From assembly GCA_964416175.1 (NCBI GenBank), contig CAYQDF010000078.1, positions 1-14,836 of the forward strand: 14,836 nt of DNA, in the 5' to 3' direction. Position 1 is the first letter of the stretch. The number at the start of each line of letters is the position of its first letter. The position numbers were made by a program, and so were the translations under genes. Below the pieces are notes generated by a model. That model had not been told where the DNA came from. It was given only the letters and a program-made list of their open reading frames with translations, and did no database searches. The stretch is from CAYQDF01 sp964416175. GTDB taxonomy: Bacteria > Chloroflexota > Anaerolineae > Anaerolineales > UBA4823. Below, in pieces: positions 7,810 to 14,836 of the stretch.

Positions 7810-9099
7810 ATGCTTGTCTGGCTGCAAAATCTAAATCCGCCGGTTAATCTGACCAGTTCTTCTTATCTGGCATATGTCCTCTTTGATGTTTTTCTGATCA
7901 TTTTTCTCGCGCGGTTGGTCGGGAACCTGATGGTCAGGATCGGGCAGCCACGCGTCGTCGGCGAGATCCTGGCAGGGATTCTCCTGGGTCCGACACTACT
8001 CGGCGACAACCTGTCGCAGGTGGTCACCCCAGTTGAAGTGAGACCTGCTCTCGGTGCATTAGCCACACTGGGTTTGATCAACTTCATGTTCCTGGCTGGC
8101 CTGGAATTCGAGGTCAGCAGGGTGAGAGATAAAGTCCGCTCCGCGGTTGTCATCGCCGCCCTGGCAGTAGCCATTCCAGGATTATTGGGTTTTCCGTTAG
8201 GATCAATTCTGCGATCGGAAATTTATTCAACCGCCGAGTTGCTACCGTTTGCCCTGTTTCTCGGATCAGCGCTTTCCGTGACGGCCTTCCCCGTGATGGC
8301 GCACATCCTCATGGAACGGGGCGAATTAAACTCACCTCTGGGGGGACTGGGCGTGGCCATCGCGGGGGTCATATCGGTGCTCATGTTTGGCTATATCGCG
8401 TTCGCTGGTACCCTCGCTGCGGGTGAGGGGCTAGGAAGCTTTATTGCAAACGGGATATTTGTCGCCCTGTTTATCCTTGGGGCCGTATTTTTCGTTCGAC
8501 CGCTGCTCCGCCGGCTCCTCTCTGCCCAGGGAGAAGGGGGGAAGATCGATGGGACGGGCGTAGCTGTGATCTTCGGCGGGATGTTGGTCTTTGGCCTTCT
8601 CGGTCACATCCTGAAGATCCACGCGATGGTGGGAGGATTCCTTTGGGGGCTCATCTTGCCGCTGACCTTCGAGCAGCGCCACGAGATTTCCCTGAAAATT
8701 CGCGATCTCGCCATGATCGCTTTCCTGCCGATTTTCTTCGCCATGTCGGGGTTCTCCACAGATCTAAAACTGCTCACACCAGCGCAACTGCCGGCGATCG
8801 GGTTGATCCTTGCCGCAGCTGTGGCAGGAAAATTCAGCGCCGCTGCAATCGGGCGGTCATTCGGGCTATCATGGTCCGACGTAGGAAAACTCGGAGCACT
8901 GTTAAACACCCGCGGATTGTTGGTGCTTGTGGCAGGATTAATTGGGCTGCAACTTCAAATCATCACGACATTGACCTATACGATCATCGTGATTGTGGCG
9001 CTCGTCACCAACCTGATGACACTCCCGCTGCTTAACTTGTTCTCGAAAACAAGAGAGGCAGCGGTTGTGCAGGAACAACCGGCCAGCCCGGCTGATTAG
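7810..9099 (+). CDS. CPA2-family antiporter paralogue lacking canonical ion-binding residues
   Basis: The protein has 429 residues, about 12 hydrophobic segments, and is collinear with the preceding antiporter: QPRVVGEILAGILLGPTLLG (46-65), SVTAFPVMAHIL (156-167), HAMVGGFLWGLILP (271-284), LPIFFAMSGF (306-315), Lys341 and LLNTRGLLVLVAGLIGL (364-380). Aligning the two proteins, the Asn-Asp pair of the first (176-177) becomes Ile188-Ser189, and the conserved Glu of TRGLMELV (Glu363) becomes Val372. The fold is therefore kept while the usual cation/proton chemistry looks disabled. It follows the first antiporter by 32 nt with a GAGGTGAAG ribosome binding site, so they are probably co-translated. 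It may be a heteromeric partner, a sensor, or a transporter for a different substrate. A perfect 7-bp inverted repeat (CGGTTGT/ACAACCG, 9062-9081) sits in its last codons; its role is unclear. Confidence 0.87.
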   Translation: MLVWLQNLNPPVNLTSSSYLAYVLFDVFLIIFLARLVGNLMVRIGQPRVVGEILAGILLGPTLLGDNLSQVVTPVEVRPALGALATLGLINFMFLAGLEFEVSRVRDKVRSAVVIAALAVAIPGLLGFPLGSILRSEIYSTAELLPFALFLGSALSVTAFPVMAHILMERGELNSPLGGLGVAIAGVISVLMFGYIAFAGTLAAGEGLGSFIANGIFVALFILGAVFFVRPLLRRLLSAQGEGGKIDGTGVAVIFGGMLVFGLLGHILKIHAMVGGFLWGLILPLTFEQRHEISLKIRDLAMIAFLPIFFAMSGFSTDLKLLTPAQLPAIGLILAAAVAGKFSAAAIGRSFGLSWSDVGKLGALLNTRGLLVLVAGLIGLQLQIITTLTYTIIVIVALVTNLMTLPLLNLFSKTREAAVVQEQPASPAD

Positions 9100-9199
9100 A
9101 GGTTGGCTCAACACACCCCCCATTATTCTTGAAATAGCTTCTAATAATCCTTTCGACTCGCAAATTGTATCGAGGACGATCCTGCAGGAAGATTGAAAG

Positions 9200-10798
9200 A
9201 TGGCTTATTTGCTCCACCAGCTGCTGAGAGAAAGCGCGATTAAATTTCCGGATAGGGAAGCGATCCGTTTTAATGGCGCCGGGATGACGTATTCCCGGCT
9301 GAACAACCTGACCGATCAGGTCGCCGCGGCGCTGCAGAAAGCTGGCGTGCAGCGCGGGGATCGGGTCGCGATCTACCTGCCCAAGTCGCTGGCTTCCATC
9401 ATCAGTGTATTTGGAATCCTGAAATCGGGCGGGATCTATGTGCCGCTCGATCCGAACGCGCCAGCCAGGCGCCTGGCTTACATCACCCGCAACTGCGGCG
9501 TGAAAGTGCTGCTCACTATACCCGAAAAGCTCGGTAACCTGGCGGAATTCTTCTCGGACGGGACACCCCTGCATACGGTAATCTTGATGGACACCCCGGT
9601 AAAACCCATCGACGCCGGACTGCCGGATTTTCTTCAAATTATTGACTGGGCAGCGGTACTCGATGCTGATCCAGACGACCTCACCGACCGTGGAACGATC
9701 GAAACAGATCTGGCGTACATCCTTTACACTTCCGGGTCGACCGGCGATCCAAAAGGCGTGATGATCTCCCACCGGACGATCCTGACTTTTATCAACTGGT
9801 GTTGCGACACTTTCCAGATGCGCGAGACCGATCGGGTGACAAGCCACGCCCCCCTGCATTTCGACCTATCCACGTTCGATATCTACGCGACGATCAAAGC
9901 CGGGGGGACGGTGGTCCTGGTTCCGGAAAAACTATCGATCTTCCCGATCCAGCTGGTGCGCCTGCTCCAGGACGAGGCGATCACGATAACATACCTGGTG
10001 CCTTCCATCCTGACCCTGATGGTCAATTACGGAAAGCTGGAGGGACACGATCTGTCCTCCCTGCGCGCGATATTGTTCGCAGGAGAAGTGTTCCCGATCA
10101 AATACCTCCGCCAGCTGGTGGCAGCCGTCCCGCATCCGGACTACTACAACCTGTACGGACCAACAGAGACGAACGTCTGCACCTACTATAAAGTCGATAA
10201 AGTGCGGGACCTTGACCCGGCGCGGACGAAGCCGGTGCCGATCGGCAGAGCCTGCGAGAACATGGAGGTGTTCGCGGTCGACGAGGACGGAAACCTGGTC
10301 ACACAGCCAGGGATTGAAGGGGAGTTATGGGTGCGGGGTTCCTGCGTGGCCCAGGGGTACTGGGGCGACAGGGGAAAAACGGAGAAGAATTTCGTTCACA
10401 ACCCCCACCAGCTGCATTTCGATGAGATCGCTTACCGGACCGGCGATGTGGTCGTGCTCGACGATGATGGTCTCAACTGGCATTACATCGGCCGGCGGGA
10501 CCACATGGTCAAGAGCCGCGGTTACCGCATCGAGCTGGGCGAGATCGAAGCCGTGCTCTATGGAAATCAGGCGATCAAAGAAGCGGCGGTGGTCGCTGTG
10601 CCGGATGAGTTGATCGGAAGCCGCATCAAGGCTTACGTCGTCCCGATGAAGGAGAACGGGCTCACCGAGAAAGACCTTCAACAGCATTGCAGCCTGCATC
10701 TCCCCCGCTACATGATCCCAGAGCAATTTGAGTTTCGGGATGCACTTCCAAAGACTTCGACCGGCAAAGTGGACAGACAGGCATTGATGAAAGGATGA
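9200..10798 (+). CDS. PltF/CloN4-type L-prolyl-carrier-protein ligase (adenylation enzyme)
   Basis: This complete free-standing adenylation enzyme has 532 residues. Motifs in order: LYTSGSTGDPKG (175-186), FDLSTFDIY (221-229), YNLYGPTETNVC (316-327), YRTGD (412-416), GRRDHMVKSRGYRIELGEIE (431-450) and a canonical A10, PKTSTGKVDR (517-526) with Lys523. By-eye alignment to GrsA gives the pocket code D222-L223-F226-Y265-L292-A294-L318-V326-C327-K523, differing from the PltF proline code I recall at one position (Phe for Leu). It most likely makes prolyl-AMP and loads a discrete carrier protein for the PltE-like oxidase. No carrier domain is fused. The ATG follows AGGAAG (9186-9191). The 100-nt upstream gap is more AT-rich than the genes but shows no convincing -35/-10 pair. 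Together with the first adenylation gene it makes an unusual pair of near-isofunctional ligases. Confidence 0.92.
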   Translation: MAYLLHQLLRESAIKFPDREAIRFNGAGMTYSRLNNLTDQVAAALQKAGVQRGDRVAIYLPKSLASIISVFGILKSGGIYVPLDPNAPARRLAYITRNCGVKVLLTIPEKLGNLAEFFSDGTPLHTVILMDTPVKPIDAGLPDFLQIIDWAAVLDADPDDLTDRGTIETDLAYILYTSGSTGDPKGVMISHRTILTFINWCCDTFQMRETDRVTSHAPLHFDLSTFDIYATIKAGGTVVLVPEKLSIFPIQLVRLLQDEAITITYLVPSILTLMVNYGKLEGHDLSSLRAILFAGEVFPIKYLRQLVAAVPHPDYYNLYGPTETNVCTYYKVDKVRDLDPARTKPVPIGRACENMEVFAVDEDGNLVTQPGIEGELWVRGSCVAQGYWGDRGKTEKNFVHNPHQLHFDEIAYRTGDVVVLDDDGLNWHYIGRRDHMVKSRGYRIELGEIEAVLYGNQAIKEAAVVAVPDELIGSRIKAYVVPMKENGLTEKDLQQHCSLHLPRYMIPEQFEFRDALPKTSTGKVDRQALMKG

Positions 10799-10853
10799 TT
10801 CTTTTCTGGTAAGGGAGGAAACACACCAACCTCAGAACTGTCAGGGAGCGCCG

Positions 10854-12674
10854 ATGCTAACAAAATTGATCAGCCCAGAACAACAGACCTTCACTGCACC
10901 TCGAACTCCAGGCAGCAGCCTGCACGCCGATCTGTTTCTGATCCATCCTCCGAGCGTTTTCGATTTCCGGGAACGGGACGACATGGTGTTTGCATATCTG
11001 AGCGATTCAGACAGCGTGAACATCACCTCGATCTATGAGATGTTCCCCCTGGGATTCTTTTCGATCAAGGACCGTTTGGCGAAGCACGGCTTCACAACTG
11101 AAATCGTGAATCTGGCCTCCCTTATGTTAATGCACCCTGATATCGATGTGGACAGGCTGCTCGCCAGGTTAGTAGCGCCCGTATACGGGATCGACCTGCA
11201 TTGGATGGCCCACTGTCAGGGGTCAATCGAGGTGGCGAGGAGGATCAAATCCATCCACCCGGATTCGCTGGTGATCTTCGGAGGGATCACAGCGACATAC
11301 TACGCCAAGGAGCTCATCCAATACCCGGAAGTCGACGTCGTCGTCCAGGGATACGATACCCTCGAACCTCTTACGCTCCTGATGGAGTCCATCCGCCGGG
11401 AGGGGATGAATTTCACCCATATCCCCAATTTGCTCTATAAGGATCAGCGAGGGGAAGTCGTCGCCACCGGATTCACCCATAAGCCAGCGGAGAATTACAA
11501 CGAAGCGGTGGTCGATTGGTCTTATTACAAAGGCACCCCTAACAACCCGACGGCGACGAAGCTGATCATGACCCTCCCGAATTCGGGTTGCGCGCGGGAC
11601 TGCTCCTGGTGCGGCGGTTCCAGCTACGCGTACAAGAACATCATGGGCGTCAGCAAGACCCTGGTGCAGAAAAACATCGACCACGTCGTTAAGGAGCTGT
11701 ATTCGATGGGAGAGGGCGCCCGGACCACGACGATATACGCGCTGCAGTGCTATTCGGAAAGCCCCTCCCGACTCCGCCGCTACCTGGATGCTGTCCGGGA
11801 AATGGGCTATAAGAGCGTGTACTTCGAACAATACCACCTGACTGACCTAAAAATGCTCAGGATGATGGCAGATTCGACGCATGCCTTCATCATGCTATCT
11901 CCCGAATCGCACGACCTTACGATCAGCAGGCTGGCAGGACGGGGGAATTACACCATGGAAGAGATGGAGGATTGGATCTGGCAGGCATTGGATGCCGGCA
12001 TCGCGGGCGTGATGGTCTGGTTCTTCATCGGTATGCCAAGGCAGACTCCGCAATCGGTGCTCGATACAGTGGCTTACAGTGAGGCCCTCCTGCGGAAATT
12101 CCGCGGGCACAATGTGATCCCACTGATCTGCCCGATGGTGCCATTCCTGGACCCGGGGTCCCGTTTCTTCGAGCGTCCGGAGAAACATGGATACCGGTTG
12201 TTCTACCGGACATTAGAAGAGCACCGGCAGGCCGTGATGAAGCCGCTGTGGCATGAGCGGCTGAACTACGAGACAGTCTGGATGTCCCGGCGGGAAATCC
12301 AGGAGGTCACGTATCAGGCGGTAGCCCGGCTGGTCGAAATCAAGGGTGAACTGGGGGTTCTGCCCTCGGCCGTCTGCCGATCGATCCTCGCGACGATCGC
12401 AGAAACAGAGGGATTGCTGGCTGAGGTGGATCGAGCTGTTCACCTGGACGGGCATCTACCGGAGGAATTGAAGGGGCGGATCCGCCAGTACAACCGGAAG
12501 ATGCTGGCGTATTCGAGCGACCAGATCATCCCACTGCCGCGCCCATTCGGGGGCCGGTGGTTCGATGATTTTACCGTTCCCAAGGAGTTAATCGAGGAGG
12601 TGAAAGGGCCGAGTTCATTCAGGGATAAGGGGAGAGGGGCATTGGGCGAGGGGGAGATGAAACGAATTTTTTAA
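10854..12674 (+). CDS. B12-binding-domain radical SAM enzyme, possible CloN6-like pyrrole C-methyltransferase
   Basis: The protein has 606 residues. The N-terminal ~200 residues look like a cobalamin-binding Rossmann domain: ADLFLIHPPS (25-34), PLGFFSIKDRLAKHGF (65-80), YGIDLHW (111-117), and VIFGGITATYY (140-150) followed by DVVVQGYD. The radical SAM core begins with C246-x3-C250-x2-C253 (GCARDCSWCGG), the 4Fe-4S ligand motif, and continues to about residue 430 with WFFIGMPRQT (389-398). An additional C-terminal region of about 170 residues follows. In clorobiocin and coumermycin pathways, CloN6/CouN6 are radical SAM enzymes that methylate C-5 of carrier-bound pyrrole-2-carboxyl. The position next to prolyl ligase and halogenase genes makes that the leading hypothesis, but another radical C-methylation or rearrangement is possible. 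The start follows AGGGAG (10843-10848). The last ~23 residues are Gly/Arg/Glu-rich and come from a G-tract region, so the tail may be a late addition. Confidence 0.82.
   Translation: MLTKLISPEQQTFTAPRTPGSSLHADLFLIHPPSVFDFRERDDMVFAYLSDSDSVNITSIYEMFPLGFFSIKDRLAKHGFTTEIVNLASLMLMHPDIDVDRLLARLVAPVYGIDLHWMAHCQGSIEVARRIKSIHPDSLVIFGGITATYYAKELIQYPEVDVVVQGYDTLEPLTLLMESIRREGMNFTHIPNLLYKDQRGEVVATGFTHKPAENYNEAVVDWSYYKGTPNNPTATKLIMTLPNSGCARDCSWCGGSSYAYKNIMGVSKTLVQKNIDHVVKELYSMGEGARTTTIYALQCYSESPSRLRRYLDAVREMGYKSVYFEQYHLTDLKMLRMMADSTHAFIMLSPESHDLTISRLAGRGNYTMEEMEDWIWQALDAGIAGVMVWFFIGMPRQTPQSVLDTVAYSEALLRKFRGHNVIPLICPMVPFLDPGSRFFERPEKHGYRLFYRTLEEHRQAVMKPLWHERLNYETVWMSRREIQEVTYQAVARLVEIKGELGVLPSAVCRSILATIAETEGLLAEVDRAVHLDGHLPEELKGRIRQYNRKMLAYSSDQIIPLPRPFGGRWFDDFTVPKELIEEVKGPSSFRDKGRGALGEGEMKRIF
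12622..12654 (+). other. Five-tract G-quadruplex-type motif at the 3' end of the radical SAM gene
   Basis: G tracts of 3, 4, 4, 3 and 5 lie at 12622-12624, 12629-12632, 12636-12639, 12644-12646 and 12650-12654, with loops of 4, 3, 4 and 3 nt. This meets the usual G3+N1-7 pattern with a spare tract, on the coding strand and hence in the mRNA. It overlaps the last codons of the radical SAM gene, about 90 nt before the halogenase start. It could pause transcription or affect expression of the halogenases; only the sequence pattern is seen. Confidence 0.5.
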
Positions 12675-12676
12675 GG

Positions 12677-12710
12677 TTGAAGTGTATCGTTTAGCGAGTA
12701 TTTTCGTTAA
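12677..12710 (+). promoter_or_regulatory. Weak sigma70-like promoter with overlapping imperfect palindrome before the halogenases
   Basis: The 69-nt gap before the first halogenase is distinctly AT-rich. TTGAAG (12677-12682) and TATTTT (12699-12704) are 16 nt apart, each matching four of six consensus bases. An imperfect inverted repeat, TTAGCGA (12691-12697) and TCGTTAA (12704-12710) with one mismatch, overlaps the putative -10 and could be an operator. Such matches arise by chance in AT-rich DNA, so this is only a candidate for a separate halogenase promoter. Confidence 0.25.
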
Positions 12711-12743
12711 TTAATCCGATAAAACAGACAAAGGAGGTCGGCG

Positions 12744-14096
12744 ATGAAAACACAAGTAGCGATTATTGGAGGAGGCCCGGGCGGTTCGACAGCGGCGATG
12801 TACCTGCTCCGGGAAGGGATTCAGCCCGTGATCATCGAGAAGGAAACGTTCCCTCGTTACCACATCGGCGAGTCGATGACTGGCGAATGTGGTGGGATCG
12901 TCAGGGATCTGGGACTAGGAGATCGGATGATCGCCCTTAAGCATCCCGTCAAGCACGGTGTGAAAGTTTATGGAAAACATCCCTGGTTCCTGCCAGTCAT
13001 GATGCGCACACCGGAGGGTGAGCTCCGGGACCAGACGACCTGGCAGGTAAGGCGGAGCGAGTACGATAAGATGATGCTTGAGGAGGCGCTCGCACGCGGC
13101 GCGACCCTGGTCCAGGGCCAGGCGACGGATGTGATTGTGGATGGGAACGACGTCGTGAAGGGTGTGGACGTCCGCATGATGGACGGCGGCATCCAGCGGA
13201 TCGAATCCGAGATGCTGTTAGACTGCTCCGGGCAGACGACTTTCCTGGCGACGAAAGGCATCGCGGGACCGAAGTACCTGGGCGCATACGACAAACAGAT
13301 CGCCATCTTCTCACAGGTGGTGGGGGGGATCCGGGATGATGGAGAGACCCGCGATATGCAACGGGACAACACGTTGATCTTCTACCGGTCAAAATACCAA
13401 TGGGCCTGGTGGATACCGCTGGACGACGAGGTAGTCAGCGTGGGTGTCGTGGTCCCGGCGGCATATTTCCTGGAAAAGGGAGAAACGAAGAAAGATTTCC
13501 TGACCCGGGAGCTGCACGCCATCCACCCGAACCTCACCGAGCGCCTGCCGGAGATTAACCTGGTGGAAGAGGCGCGGGTGATCAAGAACTATTCCTATCA
13601 GGTAAAAGATTTCACCGGGAAAGGGTACATGTGCCTGGGCGACGCGCACCGGTTCATCGATCCTATTTTTTCCTTCGGTCTGTACGTGACTCAGAAGGAG
13701 GCTCAGCTGGCTGCGCCGCTCATCCGGGAGTACCTGAACGGCGAACGGCGGGACACGGATAAGCCTTTTGCCGATCACGAGCTCTATGTCGAAAAAGGGA
13801 TCGACGTCCTCGAAGACGCGCTGGATGGCTTCTGGGAGCACCCGTTCGCCTTCGCGATGCTGGTTTACCACCGGTACGTCGAAAGAATGATCGACATTTT
13901 TGCCGGGCGGATCTACGAGGGCCAGCCCTCAGACGCGGTCATGGCCTTCCGATCGCTTCTCAAGCGGGAGCGCACTTACGGCGAAGGGGAAGAGTTTTCG
14001 ATGCCGATCGGTTCCCGATACCATCCAGAGCGCGCGCCGATCTGGGTCGAGGATTCTTCGGACATCGAGGAGCTGAGCAAGGTCCTCGAGCTGTGA
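12744..14096 (+). CDS. PltA-like FAD-dependent halogenase (first of a tandem pair)
   Basis: The protein has 450 residues, close to PltA in length. The N-terminal FAD motif is VAIIGGGPGGSTAA (5-18), followed by IEKETFPRYHIGES (31-44). The halogenase hallmark WxWxIP is present as WAWWIP (220-225). The second flavin motif is LGDAHRFIDPIFSFG (298-312), resembling GDAARFVDPIFSSG of PltA. Lys70 in HPVKHGV aligns with the lysine that relays hypohalous acid in this family (PrnA Lys79 equivalent). These enzymes use reduced FAD, O2 and halide to halogenate electron-rich rings; PltA acts on carrier-bound pyrrole, the inferred substrate here. No flavin reductase is in the window, so a cellular one must supply FADH2. 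The start has a strong AGGAGG (12732-12737), 6 nt before the ATG. Chloride or bromide cannot be told from sequence. A non-halogenating flavin monooxygenase is unlikely given WxWxIP. Confidence 0.92.
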   Translation: MKTQVAIIGGGPGGSTAAMYLLREGIQPVIIEKETFPRYHIGESMTGECGGIVRDLGLGDRMIALKHPVKHGVKVYGKHPWFLPVMMRTPEGELRDQTTWQVRRSEYDKMMLEEALARGATLVQGQATDVIVDGNDVVKGVDVRMMDGGIQRIESEMLLDCSGQTTFLATKGIAGPKYLGAYDKQIAIFSQVVGGIRDDGETRDMQRDNTLIFYRSKYQWAWWIPLDDEVVSVGVVVPAAYFLEKGETKKDFLTRELHAIHPNLTERLPEINLVEEARVIKNYSYQVKDFTGKGYMCLGDAHRFIDPIFSFGLYVTQKEAQLAAPLIREYLNGERRDTDKPFADHELYVEKGIDVLEDALDGFWEHPFAFAMLVYHRYVERMIDIFAGRIYEGQPSDAVMAFRSLLKRERTYGEGEEFSMPIGSRYHPERAPIWVEDSSDIEELSKVLEL

Positions 14097-14149
14097 CTAA
14101 TGGCTGCTGCTTCTCGACCCAGTGTGAGTAAGGCCAAAGGAGGATTTTG

Positions 14150-14836
14150 ATGAAAACCCAAGTAGCGATTGTGGGCGGCGGACCAGGCGGTTCCACCGCC
14201 GCCATTACCCTGGCGAAGCATGGGATCTCCTCGATCATCATCGAAAAAGACAAGTTTCCCCGCTACCACATCGGAGAATCGATGACGGGGGAAGCGGGGG
14301 GGATCATGCGGCAGCTGGGTATGGAAGAGGATATGCGCGCCGCCAACCATCCCATCAAACACGGGGTGAAAGTGTACGGGACCGATGCCAAGACGCAGTG
14401 GTTCGTCCCGGTCAAGGCGCGGGATGAGCGCGGGGAGCTGTTCGATCAGACGACCTGGCAGGTCCGGCGCAGCGTCTTCGACAAGATGATGCTGGAAGGG
14501 GCACTTAAGCGCGGGGCGACCCTGATCGAGGGTCAGGCGACCAGACCGATCCTCGACGACGATGGCGGCGTAAAAGGCGTCGAAGTGAACCTCAGTTCGG
14601 GAGGGAAGTTAGAAATCGAGTCGGAAGTCCTCCTGGACTGTTCCGGGCAGTCGACTTTCCTGGCAAACCTGGGGCTGACGGGGCCGAAGTACCGCGGGCA
14701 TTACGACCGCCAGATCGCGATATTTTCCCAGGTGGCAGGCACAGTCCGGGACACGGGCGGGAGCAGGGACACAGCCCCCGACAACACGTTGATCTTTTAC
14801 CAGAAGAAATATCACTGGGCGTGGTTCATCCCGCTT
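14150..14836 (+). CDS. PltA-like FAD-dependent halogenase, second tandem copy (3' truncated by window)
   Basis: The first 229 residues are visible and the frame is open to the last base. It is clearly a paralogue of the preceding gene: MKTQVAIVGGGPGGSTAA (1-18), IEKDKFPRYHIGESMTGE (31-48), Lys70 in HPIKHGV, TTWQVRRS, LLDCSGQSTFLA and the halogenase hallmark WAWFIP (223-228) are conserved. By eye roughly 60 percent of residues match the first copy, so the duplication is not recent. The second flavin motif lies beyond the window. A strong AAAGGAGG (14136-14143) precedes the ATG by 6 nt; the 53-nt gap after the first copy shows no terminator. Two copies suggest successive halogenation at different ring positions or two substrates. 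Confidence 0.92.
   Translation, partial: MKTQVAIVGGGPGGSTAAITLAKHGISSIIIEKDKFPRYHIGESMTGEAGGIMRQLGMEEDMRAANHPIKHGVKVYGTDAKTQWFVPVKARDERGELFDQTTWQVRRSVFDKMMLEGALKRGATLIEGQATRPILDDDGGVKGVEVNLSSGGKLEIESEVLLDCSGQSTFLANLGLTGPKYRGHYDRQIAIFSQVAGTVRDTGGSRDTAPDNTLIFYQKKYHWAWFIPL

Noticed and set aside
9062..9081. Perfect 7-bp inverted repeat near the end of the second antiporter gene as a terminator
   Set aside because: It is inside the coding region and is not followed by a T-run; it was noted only in the gene entry.
9129..9157. TTGAAA as a -35 box before the second adenylation gene
   Set aside because: No acceptable -10 lies 16-18 nt downstream; nearby TAATAAT is only 7 nt away.
9032..9859. Long reverse-strand open frame (275 codons), and similar ones such as 4940-5620
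   Set aside because: They lie antisense to well-supported adenylation, SGNH and dehydrogenase genes; their translations show no family motif and are rich in residues expected from GC-rich shadow frames.
10811..10818. AAGGGAGG as the ribosome binding site of a small gene before the radical SAM gene
   Set aside because: No start codon lies at a suitable distance; the radical SAM gene has its own AGGGAG at 10843-10848.

Overview
All ten genes here lie on the + strand. The first and last are cut by the window edges. Spacing is short, with one 11-nt overlap, so this looks like one or a few operons. The DNA is moderately GC-rich. I would guess an uncultured environmental bacterium, perhaps a Chloroflexota (Anaerolineae-like) lineage, but nothing in the sequence proves the phylum. 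There are no rRNA, tRNA, IS or CRISPR features.

Layout: (1) 3' part of a free-standing amino-acid adenylation enzyme of the PltF/CloN4 (L-prolyl-carrier ligase) type; (2) a large membrane protein fusing an MBOAT O-acyltransferase to a C-terminal SGNH domain; (3) a separate membrane-anchored SGNH protein overlapping it; (4) an acyl-CoA-dehydrogenase-fold flavoenzyme closely resembling PltE/CloN3 (prolyl-carrier to pyrrolyl-carrier oxidase); (5, 6) two paralogous CPA2/KefB-type cation:proton antiporter proteins, the second without the usual ion-binding residues; (7) a complete second PltF-type adenylation enzyme; (8) a B12-binding-domain radical SAM enzyme, plausibly like the pyrrole C-methyltransferase CloN6; (9, 10) two tandem PltA-like flavin-dependent halogenases, the second cut by the window end.

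Together, adenylation enzyme, PltE-type oxidase, PltA-type halogenases and a CloN6-like enzyme read as a pathway that loads proline on a carrier protein, oxidises it to pyrrole-2-carboxyl, then halogenates and perhaps methylates the ring. What is unusual is the coupling to an adenylation/MBOAT/SGNH set that mirrors the Dlt system (DltA ligase, DltB MBOAT, DltD SGNH), which passes D-alanine from a carrier protein to an extracytoplasmic polymer. I infer that a halogenated pyrrolyl group may be handed by the MBOAT to an exported or membrane-bound acceptor. The antiporter pair could be transport or self-protection, since some halogenated pyrroles are protonophores. The carrier protein this model needs is not in the window; it should lie just outside.

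Non-coding signals are few: a perfect 11-bp inverted repeat directly before the ribosome binding site of the MBOAT gene, a G-quadruplex-type run of five G tracts at the 3' end of the radical SAM gene, and a weak promoter-like and palindromic stretch before the first halogenase. No gap between genes exceeds about 120 bases.
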